DNA from: Anaeromicropila populeti
GTDB taxonomy: Bacteria > Bacillota > Clostridia > Lachnospirales > Lachnospiraceae
DNA length: 64,000 nucleotides
NCBI RefSeq assembly: GCF_900112775.1
Contig: NZ_FOYZ01000002.1
Location: 1 to 64,000, forward strand
Direction of reading: 5' to 3'
Shown here: one piece after another, positions 1-7,370 of the stretch
Numbering within the stretch: position 1 is the stretch's first letter
Layout of the letters: the number at the start of each line of letters is the position of its first letter
Position numbers and translations under genes: made by a program
The notes under the pieces: model-generated
Seen by the model: only the letters and a program-made list of their open reading frames with translations
Told to the model about the DNA's origin: nothing
Databases searched by the model: none

Positions 1-303
1 ATTAAAGTTTTTCATACAGACAGAGGAAACGAGTTTAAAAATAAAATAATTGATGAGGTTCTAAATGCCTTTAAAATCAAACGTTCCTTAAGCCAAAAAG
101 GGTGTCCATATGATAATGCAGTTGCAGAAGCAGGGTATAAGATTATAAAGACAGAATTTGCATTTAAAAGAGTTTTTAGCAGTTTAGAGGAACTGAAAAG
201 AGAATTAAGTGATTATGTAAAGTGGTATAACAATAAACGTATTCATGGAGCCTTAAATTATATGACTCCAGTAGAATATCGTTTATCTAAAATGACCGAA
301 TAA
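1..303 (+). CDS. IS3-family transposase OrfB, C-terminal part (cut by window edge)
   Basis: About 100 codons of a DDE integrase-type transposase are open from the first base to a TAA stop at 301. The second catalytic Asp lies in HTDRGN (visible residue 7) and the catalytic Glu in CPYDNAVAE (residue 43). They are separated by 35 residues, the DD35E spacing of IS3 OrfB proteins. The tail (WYNNKRIHGALNYMTPVEYR) is the usual IS3 C-terminus. The rest of the element lies outside the window. Its insertion removed the 5' end of the rhs gene that follows. Family assignment is firm; the subgroup is not determined. Confidence 0.9.
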   Translation: MKVFHTDRGNEFKNKIIDEVLNAFKIKRSLSQKGCPYDNAVAEAGYKIIKTEFAFKRVFSSLEELKRELSDYVKWYNNKRIHGALNYMTPVEYRLSKMTE

Positions 304-332
304 AAATTGTATAAAAAAGTGTTGACAATCCA
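1..332 (+). mobile_element. Right end of an IS3-family insertion sequence
   Basis: Past the OrfB stop the sequence runs to about 332, where coding sequence of the interrupted rhs gene resumes in frame. Read inwards, the end begins TGGATTGTCAACAC, a plausible IS3-type terminal repeat starting with TG. It contains TTGACA (322-327) pointing outwards, which could act as a -35 box, but I see no convincing -10 at 17 bp. The exact boundary is inferred, because the left end and any target duplication are not in the window. Confidence 0.65.
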
Positions 333-367
333 TCTGTAAAACAAATGCACTGGGCATACAGACGACC

Positions 368-3070
368 ATGGAGTATGACAAAGAAAACAGACTTTGCCAA
401 ATCCATGTGCAGAAAGCGGACGGCACCGTATGTACCTACACCTATATCTATGATGAACTGGGCAGAATAAAAGAAACAAAAGATGAGGAAGGAAATATTT
501 CTAAACTATCGTATGATGCCAATGGAAATATAGCACAGGTTACAGATGCAGTAGGCAATGTAGTACAGGATAACCAGTACAACAGCAGAAACCAAATCAG
601 TTCCTTCACAGATGGGATGGGGGCCGTCACCCAATATACCTATCATACAACCGGTGACATAAAAGAAGTGGTTCAATATTTAAATACGGCTTCTGAGCAG
701 AAAACCACCTATGAATATGACAGCAGTGGCAGAATCAAGGAAGTAACTGATGCAGAAGAAGGGGTAAGCAGCTGTACGTATAATGCACTGGGCTACGTGG
801 AAAGTGTTACCAATCCAGAAGGGGGCATAACAGCCTATGAGTATAACTACATGGGAAAGGTTACGGCGGAACGATTGAAAATCGGGGACACCGTAAGCAG
901 CAGAAGAACGTATTCCTATGATGCAGTGGGTTCCCTCACCAGAATGAACAATGCAAATACCCAAGAAACCCAGTATGAGTATGATGCGGCTGGAAGAGTT
1001 TCCACGATCACAGATGAACTGGGAACGATTGCGTATACCTATGATAAAAACGGAAATGTATTAACCGTAATGGAGACCCAGGGAACGGTTCAGCGAAGTA
1101 TAGAAAGAAAATACGATGCTCTGAACCGCGTCACAGAGTATACGGATTTTAATGGAAATACAATTAAATACAGTTACGATGAGCTTGGCAATGTCATTTC
1201 TTTAACATATCCAGGTGGAAGAATTGTCCGTTATTCCTATTACAAAAATGGAAATCTGAAAACGGTGACAGACTGGGACAATCGGGTAACTAGCTATGTG
1301 TATGACGGCAACGGACGGATTACACAGGTAACTCGTCCAGATGGCAGTGAGGAGCAGTATGGCTATGATGTAAATGGAAGACTGCGGTCACAGAAGGATA
1401 CATGTGGAGATACCGTAATCCACACCTATGAGTATGCCTATGATAAAGCGGGAAATGTTACGTCTGTAACAGGGTTTCAAGAAGATGGGGCATTAAAGCT
1501 GTCTGAAGTTACGATGGAATATGATACGGTGAACCGACTGATTTCCTATAATGGAGAAGCAGTTACTTATGACAAAGAAGGAAATATGCTGTATGGACCA
1601 CTAGAGGGACAGATGGTAGCATTTACTTATGATTGTCGTAACCGTTTGGTTCAGGCTGGGAATACCACCTATGAGTATGATGCAGAAAATAACCGTATAG
1701 CGGTTGCAACAGGTGAAAAACGGCAGGAGTTTGTGGTGGATACGGTAGAACCCCTTTCCAGAATGCTACTGTCCACTACGTACGACAAGGCAGGGGCAGA
1801 AGGAAAGTCCACGTATTTTATTTATGGAAATGGGTTACTGGCACAAACGGAGGAAGAAAAAGGATATCTTACGTATCATTATAACAACATTGGAAGTACC
1901 ACCGAGCTGACGAATGATAAAGGCGCTGTGGTAAGCCGTTATTCCTATGGACCATATGGGGAACTTCTTTCTGGGGAACAAAATGACATTTTATTTTTGT
2001 ACAATGGAAAAGCAGGTGTTGTGACGGATGCAAATTCCCTTTACTATATGCGTGCACGTTATTATAATGTAGATAGTAAGCGATTTATCAATCAGGATGT
2101 GCTGACGGGAAGCGTTGGGGACAGTCCAAGTCAAAACCGTTATGCCTATGTGCAGGGAAATCCGATTACCTTAACGGATCCGTTTGGGCTAAGTCCAGAA
2201 TTCAGTTGGAGCTCCTTTGGTCATGCGGTGTTAAATGCGTTGGGATTTATTCCAGGCATTGGAGATGTGTGTGATGTCATAAACGGACTTTGGTATTTGG
2301 CAGAAGGGGAAGTGGCGCTAGGACTCTCTTGTTTTGTTTCTGCGTTACCGGGAGTTGGTTCTTTTATTGGAAATGGTGCCAGACTTTGTTTTCAGGGCAG
2401 TAAGATTTTAAAGGCAGCCTCTATGATTGAAAAGGGCTGTGGACTGGTTTCCAATGCAGTCACGTTGGCGAGAAGTGCATATAACGCAACGGATACGGTA
2501 AGCAGCATGTATGATAAGTACGTGGTAAATGGGGAATCGGCTGGCTGGAGTACGTTAGGAGAAGTGGCTACGCTGGGGCTGGATGTATTTTCTGGGGTTA
2601 TGGCTGGAAAAGGTCTTAGTAAGAACTTGAAGGGCTGGAAGCGCGCGAATGATGCGGGAATTGATGTGGTATCGAAAACTGCGCCAGAAGGGAAAATAGA
2701 AGTAACATCGATTGGCTTGGAGGAGCAGTTAGAGAGTGGAAGAGTGCTAGAATACAATCTTCAATTTTTTGCGAGTAAGGGAGGCAGTAAGTCAGGAAAC
2801 CGACCTCCTAATCTGAGTCCAAAAGGGGCTAGGAGAAATGGTGCCTTTAGGGAAGCGAAGAGAAATAGTAATATTCCAGTTAGTAAACAGCCTAAAAATG
2901 TAACTCCAGCAGTTGACAAGAAAGGAAAAAGAATGCCTGGAAAAGACTATGATTTTGGTGATGGAAAGGTAATAAGGGACCACTCAGGAGGACACGAATT
3001 TCCAGATGACCCATCTCAAAATAGAGGGCCTCATTTTAATGACCCAGATGGAAATCATTATGATTATTAA
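368..3070 (+). CDS. Rhs-family polymorphic toxin, 5'-truncated by the IS
   Basis: A 900-codon frame. Residues 1 to about 480 are tandem YD repeats (YDxxGR, TYDxxGN). The Rhs core follows near residues 490-615, with YYMRARYYNVDSKRFINQD and the terminal DPFGLSPEF. A glycine-rich hydrophobic pre-toxin segment comes next (LGFIPGIGDVCDVING, ALPGVGSFIG). After about residue 780 the tip diverges: LQFFASKGG, a basic linker, then a His/Asp-rich end with GGHEFPDDP, RGPHFNDPDG and NHYDY. Rhs proteins form a shell holding a C-terminal toxin used on competitors. The tip looks nuclease-like, but I cannot assign its family. The frame is open upstream of the ATG to 326 and still reads as a YD repeat, so the ATG is internal to a longer ancestor. 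No ribosome binding site is evident, so expression is doubtful. Confidence 0.88.
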   Translation: MEYDKENRLCQIHVQKADGTVCTYTYIYDELGRIKETKDEEGNISKLSYDANGNIAQVTDAVGNVVQDNQYNSRNQISSFTDGMGAVTQYTYHTTGDIKEVVQYLNTASEQKTTYEYDSSGRIKEVTDAEEGVSSCTYNALGYVESVTNPEGGITAYEYNYMGKVTAERLKIGDTVSSRRTYSYDAVGSLTRMNNANTQETQYEYDAAGRVSTITDELGTIAYTYDKNGNVLTVMETQGTVQRSIERKYDALNRVTEYTDFNGNTIKYSYDELGNVISLTYPGGRIVRYSYYKNGNLKTVTDWDNRVTSYVYDGNGRITQVTRPDGSEEQYGYDVNGRLRSQKDTCGDTVIHTYEYAYDKAGNVTSVTGFQEDGALKLSEVTMEYDTVNRLISYNGEAVTYDKEGNMLYGPLEGQMVAFTYDCRNRLVQAGNTTYEYDAENNRIAVATGEKRQEFVVDTVEPLSRMLLSTTYDKAGAEGKSTYFIYGNGLLAQTEEEKGYLTYHYNNIGSTTELTNDKGAVVSRYSYGPYGELLSGEQNDILFLYNGKAGVVTDANSLYYMRARYYNVDSKRFINQDVLTGSVGDSPSQNRYAYVQGNPITLTDPFGLSPEFSWSSFGHAVLNALGFIPGIGDVCDVINGLWYLAEGEVALGLSCFVSALPGVGSFIGNGARLCFQGSKILKAASMIEKGCGLVSNAVTLARSAYNATDTVSSMYDKYVVNGESAGWSTLGEVATLGLDVFSGVMAGKGLSKNLKGWKRANDAGIDVVSKTAPEGKIEVTSIGLEEQLESGRVLEYNLQFFASKGGSKSGNRPPNLSPKGARRNGAFREAKRNSNIPVSKQPKNVTPAVDKKGKRMPGKDYDFGDGKVIRDHSGGHEFPDDPSQNRGPHFNDPDGNHYDY
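2026..2706 (+). repeat. Rhs core/pre-toxin duplication, copy 1
   Basis: This segment encodes the end of the Rhs core and the pre-toxin region. It aligns without gaps to 3925-4605 at a constant offset of 1899 bp and with few substitutions. Left of it the copies differ at once; right of it they switch to different toxin tips immediately after the shared bases agtaac. It is the homology along which downstream orphan tips could recombine into the main rhs gene. Confidence 0.9.
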
Positions 3071-3086
3071 AAAAGGAGTGGTGAAA

Positions 3087-3767
3087 ATGAAAACTTGGAA
3101 TGAAAGTGAAAAAGATGCATTTTCTTACTTTCAATGGTTTAACAAGGATGAGGCATTTGAAAGGGTTGGTATGAATCCAAATTTGAGCGTATTTAGTGTA
3201 AATGGTTCAGGGTTATTTGGCACAAGTAAAAAAAATGTTTTTATTGAGGTATGCAGTAGTGAGATCCAAAAAATATTTATAAAAGAGAACTTTTTAAAAG
3301 ACTATATGTTGTATTTGTTTGCAAATGTGGAAGTAAAAGATAGAAACTCTCGAATAGAAAGATATAAAAAGGTATGGAAGCTAGTTCAATCTAAATGGCA
3401 ATTAAATGAGTTTAATAAGGGACCTGAGATAGAAACAGAAATTGACGGTAAAATATTTTTCTCAAGCATTGCTGGTTTTAAAGTGGAAAATTTATCAACA
3501 GCACTACAGATAATTTCCAGTAATCCTAAAAGATATACAATTATTGCAAGCAAAAAAGATGATGTTTTATCTGAAAAGATGATAACAAATTTCTTTGAAA
3601 TAGCATTTAATCAACATAGAAGCCGTATAGATGAAATAGACTATTTTGGTCTTGCGATTCACCTTTGTTCTGATGGTGATGTAGTTTTTAGATGGGGAGA
3701 TTCAGCAGAGGAGGCTGAAATCGCGATAGTGTTTAGTAGAGATATGTTAACATTTTTTAGCAGTTAA
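3087..3767 (+). CDS. Candidate immunity protein for the first Rhs tip
   Basis: A 226-residue soluble protein with no signal peptide or membrane segment. The ATG at 3087 follows AAAGGAGTGG at good spacing; an upstream in-frame start inside rhs has no such site. It begins 16 bp after the rhs stop, the usual position of the cognate immunity gene. I do not recognise the family. The N-terminus (MKTWNESEKDAFSYF) is acidic and aromatic, and the end (CSDGDVVFRWGDSAEEAEIA) suggests a small alpha/beta domain. Its role is inferred from position only. Confidence 0.7.
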   Translation: MKTWNESEKDAFSYFQWFNKDEAFERVGMNPNLSVFSVNGSGLFGTSKKNVFIEVCSSEIQKIFIKENFLKDYMLYLFANVEVKDRNSRIERYKKVWKLVQSKWQLNEFNKGPEIETEIDGKIFFSSIAGFKVENLSTALQIISSNPKRYTIIASKKDDVLSEKMITNFFEIAFNQHRSRIDEIDYFGLAIHLCSDGDVVFRWGDSAEEAEIAIVFSRDMLTFFSS

Positions 3768-3856
3768 CAGCATAAATTGCATTAAACTAACTGCATAATT
3801 TCAACAATGCAGTTAGCGATAACAAAAGTAAAAATCAAGTATATTATAGCAATCAT

Positions 3857-3893
3857 AAAGGCTAACGTTGATAAAAAGGCGTTAGCCTTTTTT
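3857..3893 (+). terminator. Rho-independent terminator after the first toxin-immunity pair
   Basis: A perfect stem, AAAGGCTAACG pairing with CGTTAGCCTTT, closes a 12-nt loop and is followed by a T run. It separates the first toxin/immunity unit from the duplicated Rhs fragment. Confidence 0.85.
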
Positions 3894-3924
3894 CTGGGTG
3901 TACCCAGCATGGGCACAATCTCGT

Positions 3925-4605
3925 GGATGCAAATTCCCTTTACTATATGCGTGCGCGTTATTATAATGTAGATAGTAAGTGATTTATCAATCAGGATGTG
4001 CTGACGGGAAGCGTTGGGGACAGTCCAAGTCAAAACCGTTATGCCTATGTGCAGGGAAATCCGATTACCCTAACGGATCCGTTTGGGCTGAGTCCAGAAT
4101 TTAACTGGAGTTCCCTTGGTCATGCGGTGTTAAATGCGTTGGGATTTATTCCAGGAATTGGAGATGTGTGTGATGTCATAAATGGACTTTGGTATTTGGC
4201 AGAAGGGGAAGTGGCGCTAGGACTCTCTTGTTTTGTTTCTGCGTTACCGGGAGTTGGTTCTTTTATTGGAAATGGTGCCAGACTTTGTTTTCAGGGCAGT
4301 AAGATTTTAAAGGCAGCCTCTATGATTGAAAAGGGCTGTGGACTGGTTTCCAATGCAGTCACGTTGGCGAGAAGTGCATATAATGCAACGGACACCGTAA
4401 GCAGCATGTATGATAAGTACGTGGTAGATGGGAAATCGGCTGGCTGGAGTACGTTAGGAGAAGTGGCTACGCTAGGGCTGGATGTATTTTCTGGGGTTAT
4501 GGCTGGAAAAGGTCTTAGTAAGAACTTGAAGGGCTGGAAGCGCGCGAATGATGCGGAAATTGATGTGGTATCGAAAACTGCGCCAGAAGGGAAAATAGAA
4601 GTAAC
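3925..4605 (+). repeat. Rhs core/pre-toxin duplication, copy 2 (with stop)
   Basis: Second copy of the 681-bp segment at 2026-2706. Near its start the codon CGA of copy 1 is TGA here (3980-3982), so any frame entering from upstream ends at SK. Recombination that used homology right of this stop would restore a clean fusion of the main rhs gene to the second tip. Confidence 0.9.
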
Positions 4606-5413
4606 GCCAGGTGGCTGTTTTGTGGCAGGAACGCTTGTCTTGACAGAAGATGGTCAGAAACCAATTGAGGAAGTAAAGGCAGGAGACATTGTCCAGTCAG
4701 AGAATCCAGAAACAGGCGAGAAGGCATGTAAGAAGGTAGTACGCACCTTTGTCCATATCAAGGATGAGCTGATTCATGTTTGGATTGCAGGCGAGGAAAT
4801 CATTACAACGAGAGAGCATCCGTTTTATGTGGAAGGCGAAGGTTTTGTAGGAGCTGGCGATCTGCAACGAGGTGACAGGGTTAGACTGGAATGTGGCAAG
4901 CAGGCACTTGTGGAGCAGGTTACGGTTGAGAAATTAATCAATCTAGTTAAGGTGTATAACTTTGAGGTAGAGGATTTCCATACGTATTATGTGGGCGAGC
5001 AGAGTGTTTTGGTGCATAATATGTGTAGTAAGATGAATGAACCGTTAGGGGAAGCCGATGAAGTTGGAAAACTCAAATCAATTGGAAATGGAACATGGGA
5101 GTCAACGGAAGGACTTATTTATGGTCAAGGGTCTAAACAAGGGAATAGGATATTACATGTTCTTGAACATGCGTCACTAGACCTGACTAAGCCGTTGCAT
5201 TCGGTATTTAATGTTTCAAAAGATAAAGTTTTAGGTGTAGTTGATGAAGCATGGTCGAAACGAGTTGGAGTAACACCAATATTACAGAAAAATGGAAATC
5301 AAGTTTTTAATATTCCAATGAGGAGAGTGGTTGGTACCAATGGAGAAACATCTATTAGAATTGTAGTTAAGAATGGAACATCTGAGGTAATAACAGCATT
5401 TCCAGTTAAATAA
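3998..5413 (+). CDS. Orphan Rhs C-terminus: core end, pre-toxin, Hint domain and nuclease-like tip
   Basis: Open from a GTG at 3998, after the TGA at 3980. Residues 1-200 repeat the end of the main Rhs protein. Residues 206-343 form a Hint (intein/hedgehog-like) module, from GGCFVAGTLVLTEDG through TTREHPFYV to VLVHNMC; such domains can autocleave next to the HN motif and release the toxin. The tip, residues 344-471, has RILHVLEHASLDL, KPLHSVF, VDEAW and GTSEVITAFP. This His/Lys-rich layout resembles BECR-fold (barnase/EndoU/RelE-like) RNase toxins, but that is inference. No ribosome binding site precedes the GTG, so it is probably a silent cassette used by recombination. Confidence 0.8.
   Translation: MLTGSVGDSPSQNRYAYVQGNPITLTDPFGLSPEFNWSSLGHAVLNALGFIPGIGDVCDVINGLWYLAEGEVALGLSCFVSALPGVGSFIGNGARLCFQGSKILKAASMIEKGCGLVSNAVTLARSAYNATDTVSSMYDKYVVDGKSAGWSTLGEVATLGLDVFSGVMAGKGLSKNLKGWKRANDAEIDVVSKTAPEGKIEVTPGGCFVAGTLVLTEDGQKPIEEVKAGDIVQSENPETGEKACKKVVRTFVHIKDELIHVWIAGEEIITTREHPFYVEGEGFVGAGDLQRGDRVRLECGKQALVEQVTVEKLINLVKVYNFEVEDFHTYYVGEQSVLVHNMCSKMNEPLGEADEVGKLKSIGNGTWESTEGLIYGQGSKQGNRILHVLEHASLDLTKPLHSVFNVSKDKVLGVVDEAWSKRVGVTPILQKNGNQVFNIPMRRVVGTNGETSIRIVVKNGTSEVITAFPVK
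4615..5029 (+). repeat. Hint-domain repeat, copy 1
   Basis: A 415-bp segment coding CFVAGTLVLTEDGQ through VLVHNMCS. It aligns without gaps to 5840-6254 (offset 1225) and, up to 4991, to 7434-7815 (offset 2824). Near-identity while the flanks differ marks it as a shared joining module for different toxin tips. Confidence 0.9.
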
Positions 5414-5430
5414 TAAAGGAGGAGAAGAAC

Positions 5431-5643
5431 ATGATATATTGTCCGTTTTGTGATGGTCAAGGAGTAATAAACAAAGCCACAATAAAAGGAACTGAGCTGA
5501 AATTGTACATTTGTGACGAGTGTGATACTGTATGGAAAGATATATATATAACAGAAGATAACAGTGAAAACTTTGAAGATGTAATGAATGCTTTAGGGCG
5601 AAAGGCGTTATGGTCAGAACTTACAGATGTGGAAAGACTATAA
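5431..5643 (+). CDS. Small zinc-ribbon-like protein, candidate immunity partner of the second tip
   Basis: 70 residues, with a clean AAGGAGGAG site before the ATG and 17 bp after the toxin stop. Two cysteine pairs, CPFC near residue 4 and CDEC near residue 28, look like a zinc ribbon, followed by TVWKDIYI and an acidic helix-forming tail (NSENFEDVMNALGRKALW). Zinc-ribbon proteins of this size occur next to toxin tips in Firmicutes. The immunity role is inferred from position. It is the only gene in this cassette with a strong ribosome binding site, as expected if immunity must persist while the toxin is silent. Confidence 0.7.
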   Translation: MIYCPFCDGQGVINKATIKGTELKLYICDECDTVWKDIYITEDNSENFEDVMNALGRKALWSELTDVERL

Positions 5644-5822
5644 ATTGCTAGAAATAGATTGAAGATAACAGCAGAATCTAAATAATGCAGTAAGAAAAGC
5701 ACTAAATGAACTAGCTGAAAAACAAGTAGGCTAGTCCATTTTCTTTTAAATAATAAAGTAGTTATAAACATTGAGGATACTCAATTTTCCATGAGACCAC
5801 TCGGTATTTAGAGGAAGGTGAA
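5644..5822 (+). other. Degraded spacer between the second and third toxin cassettes
   Basis: No intact gene. A short frame ending in KALNELAEKQVG and a stop (about 5695-5733) looks like the tail of a lost protein. From about 5793 the bases match the Rhs pre-toxin segment (WYLAEGEV region) and run directly into the next frame. It reads as debris from a deletion that joined two cassettes. Confidence 0.5.
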
Positions 5823-6605
5823 GTGGGGCGGGGACTATTCTGTTTTGTGGCGGGAACGCTTGTCTTGACAGAAGATGGTCAGAAACCAATTGAGGAAGTG
5901 AAGGCAGGAGATATTGTCCAGTCAGAGAATCCAGAAACGGGCGAGAAGGCATGTAAGAAGGTAGTACGCACTTTTGTCCACATTAAGGATGAGCTGATTC
6001 ATGTTTGGATTGCAGGCGAGGAAATCATTACAACGAGAGAGCATCCGTTTTATGTGGAGGGCAAAGGTTTTGTAGGAGCTGGCGATCTGCAACGAGGTGA
6101 CAGGGTCAGACTGGAATGTGGCAAGCAGGCACTTGTGGAGCAGGTTACGGTTGAGAAATTAATCAATCTGGTTAAGGTGTATAACTTTGAGGTAGAGGAT
6201 TTACATACGTATTATGTGGGCGAGCAAAGTGTTTTGGTGCATAATATGTGTAGTGTGGAGAGCGTTCCAGGGAAGAGTGGAAGCAAATACTATCATGTTA
6301 CTACAAGAGAGGCAGCAGATGAAATAATTGCGTCTGGTCAATTAAAGAATGGTAAGTTTGAATCCTCAGTATTTGCATGGAAACAACAACCTACTAAATC
6401 ACAGGCAAAATTAGCTGGTATTGGAAATCGTTCTCAAGTAGTGCTTGAGTTTGAAACTTCAGCATCATTTTCTATTGACACTGGTGTCAATGAATCGTTA
6501 TATGGGTTGGCAGTTCGAACGTCTGAGGGAACACGTTTACCACTAAGAATTACTAATATACAAGAAGTTGGTTTTAAGAAAGCATGGTGGCAATTTTGGA
6601 AATAA
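5823..6605 (+). CDS. Orphan Hint-toxin tip, ADP-ribosyltransferase-like
   Basis: 260 codons from a GTG with no proper ribosome binding site. The first residues (VGRGLFCF) are a mutated remnant of the Rhs pre-toxin sequence GEVALGLSCF, fused at CFV to the Hint domain CFVAGTLVLTEDG. The Hint module runs to VLVHNMC at about residue 144. The tip (about residues 145-260) starts KYYHVTTREAADEIIASG and continues with ESSVFAW, QVVLEFETSASF and a basic end. The HxTT...AxxIxxSGxL opening resembles small ADP-ribosyltransferase or KptA-like toxins; I offer that as inference. It overlaps the next gene by 22 bp. It is probably a silent cassette, not an expressed protein. Confidence 0.75.
   Translation: MGRGLFCFVAGTLVLTEDGQKPIEEVKAGDIVQSENPETGEKACKKVVRTFVHIKDELIHVWIAGEEIITTREHPFYVEGKGFVGAGDLQRGDRVRLECGKQALVEQVTVEKLINLVKVYNFEVEDLHTYYVGEQSVLVHNMCSVESVPGKSGSKYYHVTTREAADEIIASGQLKNGKFESSVFAWKQQPTKSQAKLAGIGNRSQVVLEFETSASFSIDTGVNESLYGLAVRTSEGTRLPLRITNIQEVGFKKAWWQFWK
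5840..6254 (+). repeat. Hint-domain repeat, copy 2
   Basis: Ungapped match to 4615-5029. Its left junction lies within ctgttttgt, a string nearly shared by the Rhs pre-toxin sequence and the Hint start. This suggests the cassette was joined by recombination at that short homology. Confidence 0.9.
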
Positions 6606-7312
6606 ATAAAAATTATATATGCCTTTATACAACAGAAAGAGTGGTTAACACACAATTTAGAAATACGGATAAGTGGATAGAAATTCTATGTAGAAAAGAA
6701 TATAAATTTTTTACTGGAAAAATTTATGGTTTGCTTTGTAATCATGGTGAAGGGGGGGGCGGAATTTCTTATATATTAGGAGGAAAAGCTCCTGTTTTAA
6801 ATGAACAGTTAATTATAAATAATAAAAAATATAATAAAAATGAGTATGTCAATGAAGGGTGGTACGTAGGAGAAGGATTAGGTAAATACAATTCATATTT
6901 TGAAAAAAAAATTAGAAACCAACTTCAGGTAGCATTAAAATGTGGTAATAAGAAGTATAGTGTGTCAGAAGTAATAAAAAAATTTGAATTATCTGAGGAC
7001 AGAATGCACTATAAATTTTCACATGTAAGTTGGGAAAGTTGGCGAATTTCTGTTGCAATTGGTTTTTTGTATGAAAAAACTATTTTTTGTTTTCCTTGGA
7101 AGGATACGGATTATTTAAAATCCATAATACTAAATACAGGATTTTCTTATTATATTAATATCTTAAAGGAAAAGGGTAGTATTGTCATAATACCATCAAA
7201 CGATAGGAAATTGTTAGAATCCTTTTCAGATGAAGTTATCGATATAAATAACCCAAGATTTCATGATTATATAGGTATTAATGAATATTTTAAAAATAAT
7301 CCAATAAAGTAA
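6584..7312 (+). CDS. Degenerate ABC-ATPase-like protein, candidate immunity partner of the third tip
   Basis: 242 residues overlapping the toxin end. Motifs fall in ABC-ATPase order and spacing. A glycine-rich P-loop-like segment HGEGGGGIS (about residues 53-62) has no Walker A Lys. FSHVSWESWRISVAIGF (about 145-161) sits where the LSGGQ signature belongs and is followed by TIFCFPW where Walker B would be, without the DE pair. IVIIPSNDRKLL (about 200-211) resembles the H-loop region but lacks the His. It therefore probably keeps the fold and has lost ATP hydrolysis. No membrane segment. Position directly after a toxin tip suggests immunity. An 8-G tract (6752-6759) lies inside the P-loop codons. 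The start codon is uncertain. Confidence 0.7.
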   Translation: MVAILEINKNYICLYTTERVVNTQFRNTDKWIEILCRKEYKFFTGKIYGLLCNHGEGGGGISYILGGKAPVLNEQLIINNKKYNKNEYVNEGWYVGEGLGKYNSYFEKKIRNQLQVALKCGNKKYSVSEVIKKFELSEDRMHYKFSHVSWESWRISVAIGFLYEKTIFCFPWKDTDYLKSIILNTGFSYYINILKEKGSIVIIPSNDRKLLESFSDEVIDINNPRFHDYIGINEYFKNNPIK

Positions 7313-7370
7313 TTGAATAGTAGGTAAACATCATAGACGAGAAGTCTGTGAGAGATGAAAAACCAATTGA

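Noticed and set aside
322-350. Outward TTGACA in the IS end as a hybrid promoter for rhs
   Set aside because: The position 17 bp downstream reads ATGCAC, a poor -10; no alternative at acceptable spacing.
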